Assembly (NCBI GenBank): GCA_050245975.1
Contig: JBFWWW010000031.1
Coordinates: 1-28,336 of the forward strand
Source of the DNA: JBFWWW01 sp050245975
GTDB lineage: Bacteria > Pseudomonadota > Alphaproteobacteria > Rhizobiales > Hyphomicrobiaceae
Direction: 5' to 3'
Length of the DNA: 28,336 bases
This document shows, one piece after another, positions 16,965-25,224 of this stretch (the stretch's first letter is position 1; each line of letters opens with the position of its first letter). The position numbers were made by a program, and so were the translations under genes. Under the pieces are notes generated by a model. That model ran no database searches. It was given only the letters and a program-made list of their open reading frames with translations, and was not told where the DNA came from.

Positions 16965-17885
16965 CTATTCGGCCGCCATCGGCCGCCGCCGCCCACGCGC
17001 ATCGCCCGTCGCATCGGGCCGCGTGTCGGCCTGAGACAACGGTGTCGATAGCGCGGAGCGAATGCCGTCTGCCAGCGCCACTGCCTCACGCGATTTCTCG
17101 CCGGTCGCCTGCAGCAGGCCGATCCGGCATGGCGGCAGGCTTGGCAGTCCCGTCTCGGGGCCCAGAACGCGGAAACCGGGACGCATGGCACTGCTCGGCC
17201 ATACGGTCACCGCCAAGCCGGCGCGCACGATCGGAGCGATGGCGGCGTGATTGTTCGACACCAGCACGAGCCGCATGTCGATGCCGAGCTTCTCGAGCTC
17301 GGCCGTCGCCGTCTGGCGCCACGCACAAGTTGGGGCGCCGAGCGCAACGGCAAGCGGCCTGTCGTCGCTAACGCCTGTCGTTTGCCCTGAGACCCACCAC
17401 AGCGGCTCCTCGCGGACGACTTCGACACCGCTGATGCGCGCGCAATCGGTCACCACCGCGAGATCGAGCTCATGCGCTGCCACCTGCTCGGCGAGCGACA
17501 GGCTGTGCTCGCACACGACGGACACCTCGACCAGCGGATGCTTGCACATGAACCGCGTCAGGATCTCGGGCAGGAACGGCTCGGCGTAGTCGTCCGGGAT
17601 GCCGAGCTTCACACGTCCGGCAAGTCCCTGCTCGGCAACCGCTGCCATCGCGGACGCTTCGATCTGGAGCATTCGCCGCGCGTAATCGATCAGCTTCTCG
17701 CCGTCGTCCGTCAGCCGCGCGCCGCGCCCGTGTTTGGCGAACAGCGACCGTCCGAGCCGCTCCTCCAGGCGTCGGATCTGCATGGAAACGGCCGACTGCG
17801 TCTTGTTCACGCGCTCGGCGGCACGCGTGAAACTGCCCGTGTCGACGATGGCGAGGAAGCTGCGAAGCTGGTCTGTATCGAGCAT
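16965..17885 (-). CDS. LysR-type transcriptional regulator
   Basis: A 306-residue LysR regulator. The N-terminal winged helix-turn-helix is clear (MLDTDQLRSFLAIVDTGSF, then RAAERVNKTQSAVSMQIRRL and LGRSLFAKHGRGARLTDDG, residues 1-65), followed by a linker helix and a substrate-binding domain (about 90-285) of the type II periplasmic-binding fold. The ATG at 17885 is chosen because it directly begins the conserved helix-turn-helix; GAGA lies a few bases upstream. It is divergent from the DUF1127 gene at 18027 with a 141-bp spacer holding a palindrome, so control of itself and of that neighbour is likely. The inducer is unknown. Its stop lies 14 bp beyond the convergent J-protein gene. Confidence 0.93.
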   Translation of the reverse strand: MLDTDQLRSFLAIVDTGSFTRAAERVNKTQSAVSMQIRRLEERLGRSLFAKHGRGARLTDDGEKLIDYARRMLQIEASAMAAVAEQGLAGRVKLGIPDDYAEPFLPEILTRFMCKHPLVEVSVVCEHSLSLAEQVAAHELDLAVVTDCARISGVEVVREEPLWWVSGQTTGVSDDRPLAVALGAPTCAWRQTATAELEKLGIDMRLVLVSNNHAAIAPIVRAGLAVTVWPSSAMRPGFRVLGPETGLPSLPPCRIGLLQATGEKSREAVALADGIRSALSTPLSQADTRPDATGDARGRRRPMAAE

Positions 17886-17913
17886 GGCGATCAATCTCTT
17901 TCGATGATGGATG

Positions 17914-17942
17914 AGATTACAAACATTCGTTTGTTTGATCAA
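17914..17942 (-). promoter_or_regulatory. lysR promoter with palindrome between -35 and -10
   Basis: Read on the minus strand, TTGATC (17942-17937) is followed after exactly 17 bases by TAATCT (17919-17914), about 30 bases before the lysR ATG. The spacer contains the perfect inverted repeat ACAAAC-ATTC-GTTTGT (17919-17934). LysR proteins typically repress themselves by binding a dyad over their own promoter, and the palindrome is well placed for that. Confidence 0.5.
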
Positions 17943-18026
17943 TTGGACTACGGCATTTTGCACCCGCCTGAAGCGGCGCTGTCCGGGCCAGCCGGCCCGA
18001 CGCCGCGCACCAGAAAGGGCAGGACC

Positions 18027-18323
18027 ATGCTTTTGAACAATCTTTGGCAGATACCGCACCCACAGCGCTCGGGTTCCCGCACCGGCGAAGCCACGCGCGC
18101 TCTCATCAACGCCGGTGTTCGCGCGATGTTCTGGCCGGTCCGTGCCGTGAAAGCCCGCCAGCACCTCATGCAGCTCGGCGCCCTGAACGAGCGCGAACTC
18201 CAAGACATCGGACTGACGCGCCAGGATCTCCGCAACGCCAGCGCGCTGGCGACTGACGCCGATCCCACCGAGTTCCTGGCCAGGGTCGTCGAGGACAGAA
18301 GCCACCGTCGGCGGTACTACTGA
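18027..18323 (+). CDS. DUF1127 family small protein
   Basis: A 98-residue basic protein. The C-terminal half carries the DUF1127 core HLMQLGALNERELQDIGLTRQDL, that is L-x-x-L-x-ERELxDIGLTRxD(I/L). Members in alphaproteobacteria are small arginine-rich proteins; some take part in phosphate, carbon or RNA-related regulation, but most have no known role. At 98 residues this one is about twice the length of the shortest members because of an N-terminal extension (MLLNNLWQIPHPQRSG onward) and a C-terminal tail ending HRRRYY. The ATG at 18027 has AGGGCAGGACC just upstream. It is divergent from the LysR gene, suggesting regulation by it, and is followed by an intrinsic terminator. Confidence 0.85.
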   Translation: MLLNNLWQIPHPQRSGSRTGEATRALINAGVRAMFWPVRAVKARQHLMQLGALNERELQDIGLTRQDLRNASALATDADPTEFLARVVEDRSHRRRYY

Positions 18324-18346
18324 GCGCTGCTCATCGAGCGAATTCG

Positions 18347-18383
18347 ACGGCGGGCCGGGTCAATTCCGGCCCGTCGTGCTTTT
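18347..18383 (+). terminator. intrinsic terminator of the DUF1127 gene
   Basis: A 12-bp stem ACGGCGGGCCGG (18347-18358) with CCGGCCCGTCGT (18366-18377; one G-U pair) and a 7-base loop is followed by GCTTTTG. The loop contains the stop codon of the convergent thioesterase gene (18360-18362), so the end of one gene is embedded in the terminator of the other. Confidence 0.7.
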
Positions 18384-18833
18384 GAACGGGCGCTGCGCGA
18401 TCGGCACCCCCTCCTTGCGCTCGCTTCCGGGCGCATAGAGGAATGTCGCCTGGCCTGTTGCGCAGAGAACGCCGTCACCATCCCGCACCTCGCCCGTGGT
18501 GCTCGCGGCGCGGCCATCGACGCCGTCGAGCGTCCCTGTGGCGATCAGCACACCGCCCCGCGCGCCCTTCAGAAACGTGGTGTTGAGTGACAGCGTCACA
18601 CTGAAGCGCGCATGCCCGGGCACCGCGCAATATGCGGCTGCATGCCCCATCGCAACATCGAGCAACGCGCAATAAACGCCGCCGTGCACGATGCCGATGC
18701 GGTTCATGTGCGACGGCTTGAGCACCAGCTCGATCTCGCCGAACCCGTCACGCCAGGTGCGGGTGCGATAGCCCAGAAGCTCCCTGAACCCGCTGGGAAG
18801 AACCCTTTTCTCGATCTCGCTGTTGTCGGCCAT
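18360..18833 (-). CDS. PaaI-type hotdog thioesterase
   Basis: A 157-residue hotdog-fold thioesterase that would release CoA from an acyl-CoA, often phenylacetyl- or aryl-type. The diagnostic segment is HMNRIGIVHGGVYCALLDVAMG: the HGG at 50-52 and Asp59 in LLDVAMG are the usual catalytic-site residues. The later RFSVTLSLNTTFLKGARGG and ATGTLDGVDGRAASTTGEV strands complete the fold. Family members form tetramers in the cytoplasm. The ATG at 18833 is chosen because GGAG stands about 13 bases upstream and it leaves 59 bp for the divergent promoter. The in-frame ATG at 18872 would add a serine-rich, unconserved stretch and leave only 20 bp. It is divergent from the FAD-linked dehydrogenase at 18893. 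Confidence 0.88.
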   Translation of the reverse strand: MADNSEIEKRVLPSGFRELLGYRTRTWRDGFGEIELVLKPSHMNRIGIVHGGVYCALLDVAMGHAAAYCAVPGHARFSVTLSLNTTFLKGARGGVLIATGTLDGVDGRAASTTGEVRDGDGVLCATGQATFLYAPGSERKEGVPIAQRPFKSTTGRN

Positions 18834-18892
18834 CGACGCGCTGCTACTCTCCGGCTCCGCAGAAGCGCTCATAGCACGAGAAAGTCCGCGAG

Positions 18893-20338
18893 ATGACTCC
18901 AACTTCCAAGCCTGCACGGCCCGTCCCCGAGGCCGCCCTCCTGCGCCTCAGGGAGGTCACGGGCCCGGGAGGCTTTCTCGAATCCGAGGCCGATACAGCC
19001 GCCTATTGCAGGAGCTGGCGCGACGACTGGCAGGGCCGCGTCCCCCTGGTCCTCAGGCCCGCCAACACGGAGCAGGCAGCAGCCCTGGTGCGGGTGTGCG
19101 CCGAGTTCGGCGTTCCGATCGTGCCGCAAGGCGGCAACACCGGGCTTACCGGCGCCAGCCAGCCCTCGCCCGACATGAGCGAGGTGGTGATTTCGACATC
19201 CCGCATGCGGGCGATCCGCGACGTCGACACGGAGAACGACACGATCACCGTCGAGGCAGGCGTCGTGCTCAAGGAGGTGCAGGACGCCGCGCTGAAAGCC
19301 AACCGCCTTTTCCCCCTCAGCCTGGGCGCCGAAGGGTCCTGCCAGATCGGCGGCAATCTCTCGACCAATGCAGGCGGCGTCCAGGTTCTGCGTTACGGCA
19401 ACGCCCGCAATCTCGTCCTCGGCCTGGAGGTCGTGCTTCCCGACGGACGCATCTGGAATGGCCTGCGGCGGCTGCGCAAGGACAACACCGGCTACGACCT
19501 CAAACACCTGTTTATCGGCGGCGAGGGCACACTCGGCCTCATCACGGCGGCCGTCCTTCGTCTCTTTCCACTGCCGACCGCGCGCGAAACGGCCTGGATC
19601 GCGATCGACGACCCGGCAAAGGGCGTGGCCCTGCTCGGTCACATGAAAGCACGCTTCGGCGAACTGCTGACGGCGTTCGAGCTTATCGGCCGGCCGATCG
19701 TCGATCACCTGCTGGCGGGCGTGCCGGGTCATGCCGATCCGATGAACGACATCCATCCCTGGTACGTTCTGATGGATGTTTCCGGCCAGGGTGAACCGGG
19801 CTCTCTCAACAGCACCCTGATGACCGCGCTCTCCGACGCCATGGAGGCGGGCCTCATACGCGATGCCATTGTTGCCGGTTCGACCGCGCAGGCGGCGCGG
19901 CTTTGGAAGATGCGGGAAGATCTTGCCGAAGCGCAGAAGTCCGCCGGCGGCAGCATCGGCCATGACATCTCGGTGCCGGTATCCCGTATCGCCGAGTTCC
20001 TGTCGCGCGCCGACGCGGCACTGAAAAAAGCCTATCCCGGCATCCGCTCCTGCGCGTTCGGCCACGTCGGCGACGGCAACCTGCATTACAATCCCATCCG
20101 CCCGGCCGATTGGGATTGGCCGCGCTACAAGCGCGAGCGGACCAACATCAACCGCATCGTGCACGACATCGTTATCGACCTGGGCGGATCGATCAGCGCG
20201 GAGCACGGCATCGGCATGCTCAGGCGCGGGGAGAACGAGCACTACAAGAGCGGGGTCGAGCTCGACCTCATGCGGACGCTCAAGCGAGCGCTCGACCCCG
20301 GCAACATCATGAACCCCGGCAAGGTCATCCGGCTCTAG
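18893..20338 (+). CDS. FAD-linked D-2-hydroxyacid dehydrogenase (D2HGDH/GlcD type)
   Basis: A 481-residue flavoprotein of the vanillyl-alcohol-oxidase fold that oxidises a D-2-hydroxyacid such as D-2-hydroxyglutarate or D-lactate, passing electrons to an acceptor. The N-terminal FAD-binding PCMH domain has PQGGNTGLTGA (78-88) and the GNLSTNAGG / GGEGTLGLIT segments. The C-terminal domain has the metal site GHVGDGNLHYN (about 390-400) and SAEHGIG (Glu437-His438), which coordinate the divalent metal and substrate in this family. The length fits D-2-hydroxyglutarate dehydrogenase better than the longer D-lactate Dld types, though the substrate is not proven. The ATG at 18893 has a GAAAG upstream. 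It is convergent with the DMT transporter, only 3 bp between stops. Confidence 0.92.
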   Translation: MTPTSKPARPVPEAALLRLREVTGPGGFLESEADTAAYCRSWRDDWQGRVPLVLRPANTEQAAALVRVCAEFGVPIVPQGGNTGLTGASQPSPDMSEVVISTSRMRAIRDVDTENDTITVEAGVVLKEVQDAALKANRLFPLSLGAEGSCQIGGNLSTNAGGVQVLRYGNARNLVLGLEVVLPDGRIWNGLRRLRKDNTGYDLKHLFIGGEGTLGLITAAVLRLFPLPTARETAWIAIDDPAKGVALLGHMKARFGELLTAFELIGRPIVDHLLAGVPGHADPMNDIHPWYVLMDVSGQGEPGSLNSTLMTALSDAMEAGLIRDAIVAGSTAQAARLWKMREDLAEAQKSAGGSIGHDISVPVSRIAEFLSRADAALKKAYPGIRSCAFGHVGDGNLHYNPIRPADWDWPRYKRERTNINRIVHDIVIDLGGSISAEHGIGMLRRGENEHYKSGVELDLMRTLKRALDPGNIMNPGKVIRL

Positions 20339-20341
20339 AAG

Positions 20342-21262
20342 TCACTGCGCCGAACCCGGAAGCCGCGCACGGCGGAGCTGTGCTTCGCGCCGCGTGATGT
20401 AGGCGGACGAGGCAAAGATGATGACGGCGCCGACCCACGTCCAGCCGTCCATGGTCTCGCCGAACACCATGTAGGCGAACGCGACGGCGAACAGGAGCCG
20501 CGAAAACTCGAACGTCTGCGCCAGAGAGGCGTCGAGCAACGCGTATGACCGCGCCCATGCCGCATGCCCGAGCACGGCACAAAGACCCATGCCGAGCAGC
20601 AGCGGCCCCTGACTGGCCTGCGGCCACTGCCAGACGAACAGCGCCGGCACAAGGGACATCGGTGTCAGCATGAGGTTGGTCAGGAAGACGATCTTGTCCG
20701 GATCGTCGCCAGCCGTGAGCTGCTTCACCATCACCGCGCCCATGCCCGAAAGCATCGCTCCCAGCAGGGCCGCCATCTGTCCAGCGCCGACCGAAGAAAG
20801 GCCGGGCCGCAGAATAACGAGCGCACCGAGAAAGCCGACGATCAATGCGATCCAGCGCCGCGCACGCACCGTCTCACGCAGGAAGATGGCGGCGCCCAGC
20901 GTGCCGCACAGCGGCCCGAGAAACCCGATCGCCGTGACCTCACCGATCGAAATCTTCGACAGGGCATAGAACCAGGCCCACATCGAAACCAGCATCATCG
21001 AGACGCGGAGGCCGTAGAGGTTGAGCTGGCTGGAGCGGACCAGCGACGCGCCACGCCACAGCAACAGCGGCGTGAACATGAGGCAGGCCAGGAGGTTGCG
21101 GAAAAAGACGACCTCGATCGGGTGCATGCCCGTGTCCATCACGGCACGCGAAAAAACCGCGAGGCCGGCAAACAGGGCCATCGATACGATGACCCAGAAT
21201 ATGCCCCTGGGCAGGTCGCCGTACCTGGTCGCCAGCGCCTGTCTTGTGCCCGTCGCCGCCAT
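20342..21262 (-). CDS. DMT superfamily transporter (EamA domains)
   Basis: A 306-residue integral inner-membrane protein with about ten hydrophobic helices arranged as two EamA repeats (about 18-150 and 163-292). Typical markers are the opening WVIVSMALFAGLAVFSRAVM, the end of the first repeat IGFLGPLCGTLGAAIFLRE with its ETVRARRW loop, and the corresponding DASLAQTFEFSRLLFAVAFAY and FGETMDGWTW region in the second. The family exports or takes up small metabolites; the substrate cannot be told. The ATG at 21262 gives a short soluble N-terminus before the first helix. It is divergent from the amidase at 21393 over a 130-bp spacer holding CTGTC-GGCG-GACAG, and convergent with the FAD-linked dehydrogenase. 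Confidence 0.9.
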   Translation of the reverse strand: MAATGTRQALATRYGDLPRGIFWVIVSMALFAGLAVFSRAVMDTGMHPIEVVFFRNLLACLMFTPLLLWRGASLVRSSQLNLYGLRVSMMLVSMWAWFYALSKISIGEVTAIGFLGPLCGTLGAAIFLRETVRARRWIALIVGFLGALVILRPGLSSVGAGQMAALLGAMLSGMGAVMVKQLTAGDDPDKIVFLTNLMLTPMSLVPALFVWQWPQASQGPLLLGMGLCAVLGHAAWARSYALLDASLAQTFEFSRLLFAVAFAYMVFGETMDGWTWVGAVIIFASSAYITRREAQLRRARLPGSAQ

Positions 21263-21392
21263 GGCCGCACCTTGCCACGACCGCGCTCGGACGGGCCATG
21301 CTCATTTCGGGAGCGTCCCCTGCCAAGACATGGCTTGCCTGTCGGCGGACAGCATGGTTCGCTCATGCAAAATCTCTTCACGGGGGAAACAG

Positions 21393-22853
21393 ATGACGAA
21401 GCCCTGCGACCTGACTGCCGTCGAAGCTCGCCGGCTCATCGGCCAGCGCAAACTGTCACCCGTCGAGCTGCTGGAGAGCTGCCTGGAGCGGATCGCGGCC
21501 ACCAATCCCGCCGTAAATGCTGTCGTTGCGCTCGATGCCGATGCAGCCCGCGTCGCGGCAAAGGACACCGAACGCGCCATCAAGTCAGGAGATGCCTTGC
21601 CGCTTCTGGCGGGGCTTCCCGTCGGCGTCAAGGATTTGCAGGCGACAAAGAACCTGCGGACGACGTGGGGGTCTCTGCTGTTCGAGACCAACGTCCCAAC
21701 CGCGGACGAAGCGAGCGTCGCCAACGTTCGCGCCGCCGGCGGCATCATCCTCGGCAAGACAAACACGCCGGAATTCGGCGCCGGCTCCAACACCCGCAAC
21801 CGCGTCTATGGCGCCACGGGAAACCCCTTCGATCCGAACCTGACATGCGCCGGCTCGTCGGGCGGCTCGGCTGTTTCGCTGGCCCTTGGTCATATGCCGC
21901 TCTGCACGGGCTCGGACTACGGCGGCAGCCTGCGCACGCCGGCAAGCTTCTGCGGCGTCGTCGGCTTCCGGCCATCGCCCGGTGTCGTGCCGTCGGTCGA
22001 GCGCGCGGCCTCGCTCATCCCCTTCGGCGTCACGGGGCCTATGGGCCGGACGGTCGCGGACGCCCACCTTCTCCTCAAGGCCCAGATCGACTCGGACCGT
22101 CGCGATCCTTTCTCTTCCGGTGACGGTTTCGGGATCGCCGATGAACTGGCAGGGACCGACCTCACGAGCCTCCGTGTCGCCGTCTCGCCCGATCTCGGTT
22201 GTGCGCCGGTCGAGAAGGCTATCCGCGATGTCTTCAACTCCCGGGTTGCGACGTTCAAATCCGTGTTCCACGAGACCCAGGAGCGCGCTCCGGATTTCTC
22301 GGGCGTTCACGACGTCTTCGAGATTCTGCGCGGCGTCTACTTCGTAGCGGCGCATCGCGAGCGGCTGGAAAAGAGCCGGCACCTGCTGGACCGGAACGTC
22401 GCGGACAACACGGAACGCGGGCTCGCCTACTCGCTGGGCGACGTCGCACGCGCGAACGTCGAGCAGACGAAAATCTACAAGCGGTTCATCGCATTCTTCG
22501 AGGACGTGGACGTTCTGATCTGCCCGGCCGCCTCGGTTTCTCCATTTCCGCACAGCCAGCTTTTCGTCGAGGAAATCGACGGCGAGAAAATGCCGACCTA
22601 TATGCGCTGGCTGGCGATCACCTACGCCCCGACCATGGCGCTGGCCTGCTCGGCCGTGCTCCCCTGCGGCGTCGACCACAAGGGCATGCCGTTCGGCATC
22701 CAGGTGATCGGGCCGAAGGGCGCAGATGCCTTCGTCCTCGAAGTTGCCTACGCCCTGGAGCAGGTCCTGTCCCGGAACAAGGAAACGGCGCGTCCGCTGC
22801 CGGATATCGCCAAGCTGTCGAAAGCGAAGCCGCTCGACACCAAGCGCGGCTGA
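21393..22853 (+). CDS. amidase signature family hydrolase
   Basis: A 486-residue amidase that cleaves a carboxamide to acid and ammonia. The signature Ser-Ser-Lys triad is visible: Lys80 in GLPVGVKDL, cis-Ser155 in CAGSSGGSA (152-160) and nucleophile Ser179 in GSDYGGSLRTPAS, with the 24-residue spacing between the two serines as in known members. The protein is soluble and likely cytoplasmic. No GatB or GatC gene is adjacent, so a metabolic amidase rather than the Glu-tRNA-Gln amidotransferase subunit is likely. The ATG at 21393 has GGGGGAAAC upstream. The substrate is unknown, and the neighbouring transporter might carry it. It ends 13 bp before the convergent rimO stop. Confidence 0.92.
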   Translation: MTKPCDLTAVEARRLIGQRKLSPVELLESCLERIAATNPAVNAVVALDADAARVAAKDTERAIKSGDALPLLAGLPVGVKDLQATKNLRTTWGSLLFETNVPTADEASVANVRAAGGIILGKTNTPEFGAGSNTRNRVYGATGNPFDPNLTCAGSSGGSAVSLALGHMPLCTGSDYGGSLRTPASFCGVVGFRPSPGVVPSVERAASLIPFGVTGPMGRTVADAHLLLKAQIDSDRRDPFSSGDGFGIADELAGTDLTSLRVAVSPDLGCAPVEKAIRDVFNSRVATFKSVFHETQERAPDFSGVHDVFEILRGVYFVAAHRERLEKSRHLLDRNVADNTERGLAYSLGDVARANVEQTKIYKRFIAFFEDVDVLICPAASVSPFPHSQLFVEEIDGEKMPTYMRWLAITYAPTMALACSAVLPCGVDHKGMPFGIQVIGPKGADAFVLEVAYALEQVLSRNKETARPLPDIAKLSKAKPLDTKRG

Positions 22854-22865
22854 AGCCATCCGCTT

Positions 22866-24248
22866 CTACAGAAGGACGCGGCCCCAGAGATCGTAGGCGT
22901 CCGCTTTCTCGATACGGGCGCGGACGATATCGCCCGGCCGGCATGACGCCGCGTCACCCAGATAGACGCAACCGTCGATATCCGGGGCGTCCCATTGCGA
23001 GCGGCCAACGACGCCGTCCGCATCGATGCGATCGATGATGACATCCAGGCTCGCACCGACGCGGCGCGACATGATTTCTCGGCTGATGTCCTGCTGCTCG
23101 GCCATCAGGCGATGCCAGCGCTCCTCCTTGACTTCCTCGGGGACCGCGCCGGGCAGGTCGTTGGCCGCAGCGCCGTCAACGTCCTCGTACTTGAAGCAGC
23201 CGAGGCGGTTGATGCGTGCCTCGCCGAGCCAGTCCAGCAGCAGCCTGAAATCCTCTTCCGTCTCGCCCGGAAAGCCGACAATGAACGTCGAGCGCAGGGC
23301 AAGATCGGGAACGTCACGACGCCAGCGCGCAATGCGCTCCAGGGTCTTGGCCTGGTGGGCCGGCCGCCGCATCGCCTTCAGCACGTTCGGCGCCGCATGC
23401 TGGAAGGGTATGTCGAGATAAGGAAGGATTTTCCCCTCCGCCATCAGGGCCATCACGCCGTCGACATGCGGATAGGGATAGACGTAGTGCAGGCGGACCC
23501 AGACACCAAGGTCGCCCAGTGCGGCTGCGAGGTCATAGAGCCGCGCCGGCAGAGCCTTACCCTTCCATTTCGACTCCGCGTACTTGATGTCGAGGCCATA
23601 GGCGCTGGTATCCTGGCTGATGACGAGCAGCTCCTTCACGCCGGCCTTCACCAGCCGTTCTGCCTCGGCCATCACATTCGCCGCCGGCCGGCTGGCGAGC
23701 TTTCCGCGCAGTGACGGGATGATGCAGAACGAGCAGCTGTTGTTGCAGCCTTCGGAGATCTTCAGGTAGGCGTAGTGCCGCGGCGTCAGCCGCAAGCCCT
23801 CGGGGGCGACGAGATCGACATAGGGATTGTGAACCGGCGGTACGGCATCGTGCACCGCTGCCACCACCGCCTCGTACTGGTGCGGTCCCGTCACCGCCAG
23901 CACCCCGGGATGCTCGGCTACAATGCGATCCTTCTCGACACCGAAGCAGCCCGTGACGATGACGCGGCCGTTCTTGGCCATCGCCTCGCCGATGGCCTCG
24001 AGGCTCTCCGCCTTGGCCGAGTTGAGGAAGCCGCAGGTGTTCACCACCACCACGTCGGCTCCCTCGTAGTCCGGCGACAGGGCATAGCCGTCCGCGCGCA
24101 GCTTGGTGATGATGCGCTCGCTGTCGACCAGGGCCTTTGGACAGCCGAGCGACACGATGCCGACCTTCGGCACCGCCCGGACCGCTTTCGCGCGCCGGGC
24201 GGGTGGTGCGGATCGCTGCCGCGTGGACTTGCCTACCGTCTGTGACAT
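22866..24248 (-). CDS. rimO: ribosomal protein S12 methylthiotransferase RimO
   Basis: A 460-residue radical SAM enzyme that adds a methylthio group to the conserved aspartate of ribosomal protein S12. The N-terminal MTTase domain has the three cluster cysteines (Cys36 in SLGCPK, Cys72 in NTCGF, Cys101 in TGCFG). The radical SAM domain has GCNNSCSFC (Cys168, 172, 175) and continues with the (beta/alpha) barrel. The C-terminal TRAM domain follows (DVIIDRIDADGVVGRSQWD onward). The VSLGCPKALVDSE opening is characteristic of RimO rather than MiaB. The ATG at 24248 is chosen over a TTG at 24284; it gives the usual short Lys/Arg-rich leader and leaves 39 bp to the upstream HDAC gene in the same direction. 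Confidence 0.95.
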   Translation of the reverse strand: MSQTVGKSTRQRSAPPARRAKAVRAVPKVGIVSLGCPKALVDSERIITKLRADGYALSPDYEGADVVVVNTCGFLNSAKAESLEAIGEAMAKNGRVIVTGCFGVEKDRIVAEHPGVLAVTGPHQYEAVVAAVHDAVPPVHNPYVDLVAPEGLRLTPRHYAYLKISEGCNNSCSFCIIPSLRGKLASRPAANVMAEAERLVKAGVKELLVISQDTSAYGLDIKYAESKWKGKALPARLYDLAAALGDLGVWVRLHYVYPYPHVDGVMALMAEGKILPYLDIPFQHAAPNVLKAMRRPAHQAKTLERIARWRRDVPDLALRSTFIVGFPGETEEDFRLLLDWLGEARINRLGCFKYEDVDGAAANDLPGAVPEEVKEERWHRLMAEQQDISREIMSRRVGASLDVIIDRIDADGVVGRSQWDAPDIDGCVYLGDAASCRPGDIVRARIEKADAYDLWGRVLL

Positions 24249-24287
24249 GGCGCGGCTTTTAGCCCCGGCGGACCCCAAGCGCAATGT

Positions 24288-25187
24288 CTAGAGACCATGG
24301 ACGGCGCAGGCTGCGCGGAACGTATTGGCATAAGCCTCAACCGAGTCGGTGATCGGCTCGGCATATCCCCCGCCGACGGCAATCGACACCGGGACCCCGC
24401 GAACCCGGAACGTCTCGAAAACCAGCCGGTCCCGGGCCATGAGCCCGGCGTGCGTCAGGGCAAGGCGGCCGAGGCGATCCTGACGCAGCGCATCGGCCCC
24501 CGAGAGGTAGAGCACCAGGTCAGGCCGGAATGCGACCGCCGCAGACAGAGCTTCGTGAAGCGCGCGCAGGTACGCCTCGTCTTCCGTGCCGTCCGCAAGA
24601 TCGACGTCGAGATCGGACGGCACCCTGCGGAAGGGAAAGTTCTTGGCGCCGTGCATGGAAAGAACGAACACACGCGGATCGGGCGCCAACAATGCCGCAT
24701 TGCCGTCGCCCTGATGAACGTCGAGATCGATGACGGCAACGCGGGCGACACGGCCTTCCGCAAGCAGCGTCAGCGCCGTGACGGCGAGATCGTTGAAAAC
24801 GCAGAAGCCGGAGCCGAAATCGCGGTGCGCATGATGCGTGCCGCCCGCCAGCTGGCCCGACAGCCCGTCCTCCAGCGCCGCCCGGGCCGCCGCCAGCGAG
24901 CCGCCGACAGACGCACAGGAGCGCGCCGCAAGTATGTGGCTCCACGGCAACCCGATGCGGCGCATGATGTCTGCCGCCACCGTTCCGTCGAGAATCGACC
25001 GCACGTACGATCGGCAATGCGCAACGTGCAGCATCTGCTCCGTCGCCGGCGGCGAGGGACGCAGCGTGCCGCGTCCGAGGATACCCTTCGCAATGACCAA
25101 TTCCTTGAGCATCCTGTATTTCCCGCCGGGGAAGCGATGACCCGGCGGAAGCGGCATATCGATGACGTCAGGAAAGAAGAACCGCAA
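24288..25187 (-). CDS. histone deacetylase family protein (TTG start)
   Basis: A 299-residue metal-dependent deacetylase related to AcuC and acetylpolyamine amidohydrolases, which remove acetyl groups from lysine or polyamines. Signature residues are all present: tandem His118-His119 in GGTHHAHRD, metal ligands Asp156 and His158 in DLDVHQGDG, Asp232 in LSGADAL, and Tyr275 in VGGGYAE. The start is set at TTG 25187: GGGGAG lies 7 bases upstream, and the family opening (R/L)FFxPDxxxxPLPPGHRFP follows at once, while the only nearby ATG would remove that strand. It sits between the cysteine-rich secreted protein gene and rimO, all on the minus strand with short gaps, so cotranscription with one or both is likely. 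Substrate not known. Confidence 0.9.
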   Translation of the reverse strand: MRFFFPDVIDMPLPPGHRFPGGKYRMLKELVIAKGILGRGTLRPSPPATEQMLHVAHCRSYVRSILDGTVAADIMRRIGLPWSHILAARSCASVGGSLAAARAALEDGLSGQLAGGTHHAHRDFGSGFCVFNDLAVTALTLLAEGRVARVAVIDLDVHQGDGNAALLAPDPRVFVLSMHGAKNFPFRRVPSDLDVDLADGTEDEAYLRALHEALSAAVAFRPDLVLYLSGADALRQDRLGRLALTHAGLMARDRLVFETFRVRGVPVSIAVGGGYAEPITDSVEAYANTFRAACAVHGL

Positions 25188-25224
25188 GCGCCGTCTCCCC
25201 GGCGGATGATCCAGAATGCCTCGT

